Source: JBDREF01 sp043820045 (GTDB lineage: Bacteria > Planctomycetota > Phycisphaerae > Sedimentisphaerales > Anaerobacaceae). From it: DNA of 9,846 bases. Below are positions 4,558 through 9,846 of this stretch, one piece after another (positions within the stretch are counted from its first letter, which is position 1; the number at the start of each line of letters is the position of its first letter). The notes beneath the pieces were generated by a model, which made no database searches, was not told the origin of the DNA, and saw nothing but the letters and a program-made list of their open reading frames with translations. The stretch is taken from positions 1-9,846 of the forward strand of contig JBDREF010000113.1 of assembly GCA_043820045.1 (NCBI GenBank), written 5' to 3'. The position numbers were made by a program, and so were the translations under genes.

Positions 4558-7500
4558 ATGAGAAGAACGAGCCTGCGATCCACATTGTACGCGTCTCTGG
4601 CGGCGATTTCCATCGTCTTTTCGGCAGCGAACGCTCAACCAGCGGCGAAAATCCTGGACGCCACAAACGTCAAAGGCGGCTTCGTCGTCCATATCGGCTG
4701 CGGGAACGGGCGTCTGACTGCCGCGCTGCGCGCGAACGATAGCTACATAGTGCATGGACTCGACAGAGACACAAAAAACATCGAGACCGCGCGCAAGCAC
4801 ATAAACTCGCTCGGTCTCTACGGCACAGTATCTGTCGATCAGTTGAATGAAAACCGGCTTCCGTACATCGATAACATTGTCAACCTCGTCGTCTCGGAAG
4901 ACCTCGGCGAGGTTCCCATGGATGAAATTATGCGAGTCCTTGCCCCGAACGGCGTCGCCTATATCGGCAAGGCCGGCAAGTGGCAAAAAACCGTCAAGCC
5001 ATATCCCGAAGACATAGACGAATGGACGCACTATCTGCACGATGCCACCGGCAACGCCGTAGCGCATGATTCGGTCGTCGGTCCGCCCCGCCGAATGCAG
5101 TGGGTGGGAAGCCCAATGTGGGCGCGAAGCCACGAACACTCGGCAAGCCTGAACGCGCTGGTTTCGGCAAACGGACGCATCTTCTATATTATGGACGAAG
5201 GCCCGAAAGACTCCATCCAACTGCCACCCAAGTGGTTTCTTACGGCACGGGACGCCTTTAATGGAACGGTCCTCTGGAAGCGACAGTTGCCGAACTGGTA
5301 CAACCACCTGTTCCCGCTCAAGAGCGGCCCTTCAAGACTGACCCGGCGGCTGGTCGCCATCGGCGATGAAGTCTATACGACGCTCGGCATTAACGAACCG
5401 CTGAGCGCCATAGATGCCGCCACTGGTAAGACAATCCGCACCTATGAGAACACTAAGACCGTCGAGGAACTCGTCTCCATAAAGGGCGTATTGCTTCTGG
5501 TCGTCAATCCCGACCGTGAGCCGGTCGATTACAAGCAGGAGAATGCAAACTGCTGGACGGAGCAAAAGCGAGCCAGCGAGCGATGGGGCTGGGACGAAAC
5601 AATCGACAAACTGATGGCGGTTGAAGCCGCAACGGGCAACGTCCTCTGGAGCATCGATAGCAAGATCGTGCCGATGTCGTTAGCCGCCGACGGGCAGCGC
5701 GTTGTCTATCACGACGGCCAAGCAGTCGTGTGCATCGAACAAGGCACAGGCAGGCAGTTGTGGCGAACGCCCGTCGAGCGCAGCAAGCTCATCCCCACCG
5801 GCTGGTCGCCGTCTATGGTAATGTACAAGGATATAATCCTTTTCTCTGGAAAACAGCGAGCGATGGTAACCCTGTCGGCCAAAGACGGCAAGCAGCTTTG
5901 GAACTCGAAACTGCACCCGTCCGGGCACTTCTGTCCCGAGGACATATTCGTCATCGACGAGCTGGTCTGGTCGGGCGATATCGCCAGCGCCCGGCCTCGG
6001 TCAACCGGAACTTTCACGGGTTGGGATCCGCTCACGGGCGAGGTCAAGCGCGAGTTCGAGCCGGACGTCGAGCCCTTCGCTATCATGCATCAGAGGTGCT
6101 ACCCGAGCAAGGCGACGGAAAAGTATCTTATGCCGTCATGGATAGGCACCGAGTTCATCAACCCGCGCACGAAGGAGTGGGAGATTCATCACTGGGTTCG
6201 CGGCGGATGCTTCTACGGCATGATGCCGTGCAACGGCCTGGTCTATGCACCGCCGAACTCGTGCGCATGCTACTATCAATCGAAGTTAGCCGGCTTCAAC
6301 GCCCTGGCCCCGGCTCCGACTAAGAAGCTGCCGGCGCCGTCGGATACCGACCGCCTGCAACGCGGACCTGCCTTTGGTGGAATACGAGAGACGAGAGACG
6401 AGGGACGAGGGACGAGTGATTGGCCCACGTACCGGCACGACGCCGCCAGAAGCGGGTATGTGAAAACAAAAGTCCCTGCAACGCTTGAACGCACATGGCA
6501 GACCGAGCTTGGCGGCCGAATCACGCAGCCGGTTGTGGCGGACGGCAAACTCTTTGTCGCATCTGTGGATACTCACACGGTTCATGCCCTCGATGCGGCT
6601 TCCGGCACAAAGCTCTGGAGCTACACAACCGGCGGGCGCGTTGATTCTCCCCCTACGGTTTACAAAGGGCGTGTGCTGTTCGGCTCCGCCGACGGCTATG
6701 TTTACTGCCTGCGTGCTTCCGATGGTGCGCTGGCATGGCGGTTCCGGGTCGCTCCGCACGATCTGCGGCTGATGTCGTACGAACAGTTGGAGTCGGTCTG
6801 GCCGGTATCGGGCAGCGTGCTGATCCAGGATGCAGTCGCCTACGCCCTCGCAGGCAGGTCGGTCTTCCTGGACGGCGGCATGCGTCTGGTTCGGCTCGAC
6901 CCGCTGAGCGGAAAGAAGCTTTCCGAGACAATTCTGGACGAGCGAGACCCGAGAACGGGTGAGAACCTCCAGACGAGGATTAAGCAAAAGAAGATGCCGG
7001 TCGCGCTGCCGGACGTCCTGTCCAGCGACGGCAAATTCGTGTTCATGAGGTCCCAGCGATTCAACATGGAAGGGCGCCGGACAGTTATCGATCCGGAGGA
7101 CCAGACCGATCAGGGAGGCGAAGGAACACACCTGTTCTGCCCGACGGGATTTATGGACGACTCATGGTTCCATCGGTCGTATTGGATCTACGGCAAGAAC
7201 GCCGGTGAAGGATGGGCAGAGTGGCCTGTCCCGGCGTGGTTTGTGCCGGCGGGGCGCATTCTGGCAGTTGACGAGACCTGCGTGTACGGCTACGGCCGCC
7301 ATCCCCAGTATCTCTGCAACTCCTCCGTGCTGGAATACCGGCTCTTTGCGGCCGACAAGAAGCTCGATCCCGACAGGGTTGCACAGGTCCGCAAGACAAA
7401 GATCCCCCAGAACATCACCAACTGGCAGAACCGCGCGAAATATCCGGAGTCGGAACTCAGCGCGGTCAAGCGCAATTGGATGATTGAGAAACCTCAACTG

Positions 7501-7806
7501 ATTGCCCGCGCCATGGTCCTGGCAGACCGTACGCTGTTTGTAGCCGGTCCGCCGGATGTCGTGGACGAGGAGGAAATTTGGGGTCGTACCCTCGAACCGC
7601 AAGTACAGGCAAAACTGAAAGCACAAAGCGCCGCCCTTGAGGGGCAAAACGGCTCGCTGCTGTGGGCGGTATCCGCCTCGGACGGGGAAAAACTGGCCGA
7701 GTACGAACTCGAAAGCGTACCGGCTTTTGACGGCATGGCCGCAGCCGACGGACGGCTGTACCTCTCGATGAAGGACGGCCGGGTATTGTGCATGGCAGGC
7801 AAGTAG
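4558..7806 (+). CDS. Exported fusion of methyltransferase-like domain and PQQ-type beta-propeller repeats
   Basis: This 1082-aa protein begins with a Sec signal peptide (basic n-region, hydrophobic 8-24, likely cleavage after ANA at 26). Residues about 35-140 look like a class I SAM-dependent methyltransferase fold: VVHIGCGNGRL (43-53) as the glycine-rich motif I, GLDRD (67-71) at the end of strand 2, and EIMRVLAPNGVAYIG (123-137). Two blocks of PQQ-type propeller repeats follow. In the first (about 175-585), blades end in patterns such as GTVLWKRQL, GNVLWSID, GRQLWRTPV and GKQLWNSKL. The second begins at DWPTYRHDAARSGY (621-634) and runs to the C-terminus. A cysteine- and aromatic-rich segment (about 510-580) closes the first block. 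Such fusions are familiar from Planctomycetota, but their reaction is unknown to me. Propeller repeats of this kind need not bind PQQ. The start at 4558 has AGGAA seven bases upstream. The next sulfatase follows after 38 bases. A 7-bp tandem repeat encodes the linker between the two blocks. Confidence 0.82.
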   Translation: MRRTSLRSTLYASLAAISIVFSAANAQPAAKILDATNVKGGFVVHIGCGNGRLTAALRANDSYIVHGLDRDTKNIETARKHINSLGLYGTVSVDQLNENRLPYIDNIVNLVVSEDLGEVPMDEIMRVLAPNGVAYIGKAGKWQKTVKPYPEDIDEWTHYLHDATGNAVAHDSVVGPPRRMQWVGSPMWARSHEHSASLNALVSANGRIFYIMDEGPKDSIQLPPKWFLTARDAFNGTVLWKRQLPNWYNHLFPLKSGPSRLTRRLVAIGDEVYTTLGINEPLSAIDAATGKTIRTYENTKTVEELVSIKGVLLLVVNPDREPVDYKQENANCWTEQKRASERWGWDETIDKLMAVEAATGNVLWSIDSKIVPMSLAADGQRVVYHDGQAVVCIEQGTGRQLWRTPVERSKLIPTGWSPSMVMYKDIILFSGKQRAMVTLSAKDGKQLWNSKLHPSGHFCPEDIFVIDELVWSGDIASARPRSTGTFTGWDPLTGEVKREFEPDVEPFAIMHQRCYPSKATEKYLMPSWIGTEFINPRTKEWEIHHWVRGGCFYGMMPCNGLVYAPPNSCACYYQSKLAGFNALAPAPTKKLPAPSDTDRLQRGPAFGGIRETRDEGRGTSDWPTYRHDAARSGYVKTKVPATLERTWQTELGGRITQPVVADGKLFVASVDTHTVHALDAASGTKLWSYTTGGRVDSPPTVYKGRVLFGSADGYVYCLRASDGALAWRFRVAPHDLRLMSYEQLESVWPVSGSVLIQDAVAYALAGRSVFLDGGMRLVRLDPLSGKKLSETILDERDPRTGENLQTRIKQKKMPVALPDVLSSDGKFVFMRSQRFNMEGRRTVIDPEDQTDQGGEGTHLFCPTGFMDDSWFHRSYWIYGKNAGEGWAEWPVPAWFVPAGRILAVDETCVYGYGRHPQYLCNSSVLEYRLFAADKKLDPDRVAQVRKTKIPQNITNWQNRAKYPESELSAVKRNWMIEKPQLIARAMVLADRTLFVAGPPDVVDEEEIWGRTLEPQVQAKLKAQSAALEGQNGSLLWAVSASDGEKLAEYELESVPAFDGMAAADGRLYLSMKDGRVLCMAGK
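6384..6418 (+). repeat. Five-copy 7-bp tandem repeat (ACGAGNG) inside the propeller gene
   Basis: Five contiguous heptamers read ACGAGAG, ACGAGAG, ACGAGGG, ACGAGGG, ACGAGTG. They encode the charged linker around residues 609-620 (IRETRDEGRGTS), exactly between the two propeller blocks. Seven is not a multiple of three, so gain or loss of one unit would shift the frame. Similar heptamer runs occur scattered in other environmental bacterial genomes (recollection). Confidence 0.8.
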
Positions 7807-7844
7807 CTGCACCTGAATGTGTATAGATCATGGTGAACAGTTCT

Positions 7845-9254
7845 ATGATAACACGAAGACGGTTTCTAAAGACAACGGCGGCACTTGGGCTCTGGACGAA
7901 TGCGAACATCCTTGCCCAAGGGCAAACATCGACTCAGTTGCAGGGTTCGCAAAGCAGGAAGAACGTTCTGTTTATTGTAGTTGACGACCTGAACCATTCT
8001 CTTGGATGCTACGGCCACGCGATAGTCAAATCCCCCAATATCGACGAATTAGCTTCGCGCGGTGTTCGCTTCGAGCGTTCCTACTGTCAGTTTACGGTCT
8101 GCAATCCGAGCCGTACTTCTTTCTTGACCGGGCTGCGGCCGGACTCGACGGGCGTTCTGGACAACAACACTCCTTTCCGGTCAAAGCTTCCGGAGGCCGT
8201 AACCCTGCCACAGTTGTTCCGCAGGCATGGGTACTTCACGGCTCGTGTGGGAAAAATATTCCATTCGGGCAAAAACACGGACGACCCCGAGGCGTGGAAC
8301 GTAACATCCGACCCCAAAGGAACACCACGAGGCAAGAAAGGGCAAGGAAGAAATCTTACCGGCGGTCGAGTAAAATGGTGTCAATGGCTTGCAGCAGAGG
8401 GGGACGATGAGGATCAAGCTGATGGTCTGGTTGCCGCCGAAGCCATCGGCCTGCTGGAGCAGAAGCATAAAGGCCCATTCTTCCTCGCCGTCGGCTTTCA
8501 CAAGCCGCACGACCCGTTTATCGCGCCGAAACGCTATTTCGACCTCTATCCGCTCGAAAAATTGCAGCCGCCCGCAGTCCCGTCGGACCGGTCTGCCGAG
8601 CATCCCCAGGCGATTGGGAGCGGTTGGAAAGAGGATTTCGACCGTTTCACCGACCGCGAGCGACGCGAGTTCATGCGCGCCTACTATGCCGGGATATCGT
8701 TCATGGACGCGCAGGTGGGAAAGCTCATCGCCGCCATGGATCGCCTGGAGCTTTGGCAAAACACCATCGTCGTATTCTTCAGCGATCACGGCTACCACCT
8801 TGGCGACCGCGGCTGGTGGAATAAGAACACCGTGTTCGAATCGTCGGCAAGGGCTCCGCTGGTTGTAGTGACTCCGGAGATGAAAACAAGAGGCATAAGC
8901 TGCTCAGGGATTGTCGAGTTCGTGGACATCTATCCGACACTCGCCGATTTATGCGAGCTGCCCGCACCCGGCAATCTCGCGGGAACCAGCTTGCGGCCCC
9001 TGCTCAGCAACCCGGAGCTTCCCGGAAAAAAGGCGGCGTTCACACAGGTGCAGCGCGGCAAAATAGCCGGTCATTCCGTGCGGACGCAGCGCTGGCGATA
9101 TACGGAGTGGGACCAGGGCAAACAGGGCGCGGAGCTGTACGACCACGAAAAAGACGCCGGCGAATACTACAACCTTGCCGGAGATCCGGAGTATGCTGAA
9201 ACCGTCGCAGAGCTAAAAGGCCTGCTGCGACAATCCGGACGGAATGATGTATGA
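7845..9254 (+). CDS. Tat-exported formylglycine sulfatase, iduronate-2-sulfatase-like
   Basis: This 469-aa type I sulfatase would hydrolyse a sulfate ester outside the cytoplasm. A twin-arginine signal (RRRFLK near residue 5, then a hydrophobic stretch) opens the protein. The metal-binding VVDD (45-48) begins the domain. C86 in CNPSRTSFLTG fits the C-x-P-S-R signature for conversion to formylglycine. Other family residues are K137 and H140 (GKIFH), the FHKPHDPF segment with H219 and H222, SDHGYHLGD with D314 and H315, and K327 in WWNKNTVFE. The CNPSR, GKIFH and FHKPHDPF patterns resemble iduronate-2-sulfatase-type enzymes, but the substrate is not proven. Length is normal. An ATG at 7830 is also possible; 7845 was preferred because GGTGA (7832-7836) precedes it and the Tat n-region is then short. 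The second sulfatase follows after 17 bases. Confidence 0.9.
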   Translation: MITRRRFLKTTAALGLWTNANILAQGQTSTQLQGSQSRKNVLFIVVDDLNHSLGCYGHAIVKSPNIDELASRGVRFERSYCQFTVCNPSRTSFLTGLRPDSTGVLDNNTPFRSKLPEAVTLPQLFRRHGYFTARVGKIFHSGKNTDDPEAWNVTSDPKGTPRGKKGQGRNLTGGRVKWCQWLAAEGDDEDQADGLVAAEAIGLLEQKHKGPFFLAVGFHKPHDPFIAPKRYFDLYPLEKLQPPAVPSDRSAEHPQAIGSGWKEDFDRFTDRERREFMRAYYAGISFMDAQVGKLIAAMDRLELWQNTIVVFFSDHGYHLGDRGWWNKNTVFESSARAPLVVVTPEMKTRGISCSGIVEFVDIYPTLADLCELPAPGNLAGTSLRPLLSNPELPGKKAAFTQVQRGKIAGHSVRTQRWRYTEWDQGKQGAELYDHEKDAGEYYNLAGDPEYAETVAELKGLLRQSGRNDV

Positions 9255-9256
9255 TT

Positions 9257-9263
9257 AAGGAGG
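9257..9263 (+). promoter_or_regulatory. Strong ribosome binding site of the second sulfatase
   Basis: AAGGAGG lies three to nine bases after the stop of the first sulfatase and eight bases before the ATG at 9272. This supports co-transcription of the two sulfatases and fixes the second start. Confidence 0.75.
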
Positions 9264-9271
9264 CTTTGAAT

Positions 9272-9846
9272 ATGGTCAAGCACAATTGCACGCGACGGGG
9301 TTTTATTCGGGCAATAGGAGGGGCAGTTGCGGCTTCTCTTGTGCCAGGTTCGTCCGTAGCCGCTTCGGCGGCGAATAAACCGCCGAACATACTTTACATC
9401 ATGTCTGACGACCACGCCGCACATGCGATCAGCGCGTATGGGAGCAGGCTGGCAAAAGTCGCCCCTACGCCGAACATCGACCGGCTGGCGACCGAAGGGA
9501 TTCTGTTCGAGAACTGTTTCTGCACCAATTCCATCTGCGTACCCAGCCGGGCGACGATCCTGACCGGCCAGTACAGCCAGACGAATGGTGCTCTCGATCT
9601 TGGCGGCAAACTCGAACCGGAGAAGCAATATCTGCCCAGGCTGATGAAGCAGGCCGGCTATGAAACCGCCATGATCGGCAAATGGCACCTGAATCAGGAG
9701 CCGGCGGCGTTCGATTACTACTGCGTGCTCCCGGGCCAGGGCTCATATTTCAATCCGATCCTCCGGGAATCGGGCGGAAAGTGGCCTGATAACGAAAAAC
9801 GATTTGCATCGTATGATTCGCGTCACTCATCGGACGTTATTGCCGA
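9272..9846 (+). CDS. Second Tat-exported sulfatase, N-terminal part (runs off window)
   Basis: The first 191 codons of another type I sulfatase are visible, open to the right edge. It begins MVKHNCTRRGFIRAIGG, a twin-arginine signal, followed by PPNILYIMSDDHAAHAISAYG with the metal-binding D46 and D47. C89 in CTNSICVPSRATILTG fits the formylglycine signature. MIGKWHL carries the expected catalytic lysine and histidine. The SDDHA...AISAYG start, the FCTNSIC lead-in and the end near HSSDVIA resemble the N-acetylglucosamine-6-sulfatase-like branch rather than the preceding gene, but the C-terminal residues that choose a subfamily lie outside the window. No further start is plausible because of the strong Shine-Dalgarno sequence upstream. 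Confidence 0.9.
   Translation, partial: MVKHNCTRRGFIRAIGGAVAASLVPGSSVAASAANKPPNILYIMSDDHAAHAISAYGSRLAKVAPTPNIDRLATEGILFENCFCTNSICVPSRATILTGQYSQTNGALDLGGKLEPEKQYLPRLMKQAGYETAMIGKWHLNQEPAAFDYYCVLPGQGSYFNPILRESGGKWPDNEKRFASYDSRHSSDVIA

Noticed and set aside
4471..5307. A 278-codon minus-strand open frame
   Set aside because: It is antisense to the start of the methyltransferase-propeller gene and its control region. The frame looks like the complement of GC-rich coding DNA.
6384..6418. CRISPR-like or minisatellite array
   Set aside because: Units are seven bases, contiguous and without spacers, so it is a simple tandem repeat.
6286..7131. A 281-codon minus-strand open frame
   Set aside because: It is antisense to the propeller gene, which has clear repeat motifs in its own frame throughout.

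Overview
The window looks like a chromosomal piece of a Planctomycetota-type bacterium, or a close PVC relative (inference from gene content only). The signs are a neutral-ceramidase-family hydrolase, a very large exported protein joining a methyltransferase-like domain to PQQ-type beta-propeller repeats, and two consecutive Tat-exported formylglycine sulfatases. Base composition is moderately GC-rich and codon use looks even across the intact genes. No rRNA, tRNA, CRISPR array or replication origin was seen.

Layout. (1) Bases 1-583 are a decayed mobile-element and repeat zone: an IS630-type transposase fragment running off the left edge on the minus strand, two palindromic dispersed-repeat-like elements (194-213 and 368-401), then a TTGGCG-17-TATAAT promoter. 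(2) 584-1897 (+) encodes a secreted ceramidase-family hydrolase. (3) Converging on it, 1931-4321 (-) holds a three-gene set, in transcription order: glyoxalase II-like metallo-beta-lactamase protein, LsrG-like small ABM-domain protein, and iron-containing alcohol dehydrogenase. (4) 4322-4557 is a divergent control region with back-to-back promoters and a perfect 7-bp inverted repeat just downstream of the plus-strand start site. (5) 4558 to the right edge (+) is a second set: the 1082-aa methyltransferase-like/propeller protein, an iduronate-2-sulfatase-like sulfatase, and a second sulfatase of another subfamily cut by the window end.

How the genes may work together (inference). The plus-strand set looks like surface or periplasmic machinery for desulfating and processing a sulfated glycan or other sulfate ester. 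The minus-strand set looks cytoplasmic and suited to small aldehydes, ketones or thioesters (for example the lactaldehyde or methylglyoxal that deoxysugar breakdown produces). The two sets share one intergenic control region, so they may be controlled together, but nothing in the sequence fixes a substrate.

Most noteworthy: an exported protein that keeps an intact SAM-binding-like glycine loop; a five-copy 7-bp tandem repeat inside that gene, in which gain or loss of one unit would shift the frame; and the compact divergent promoter with its inverted repeat.
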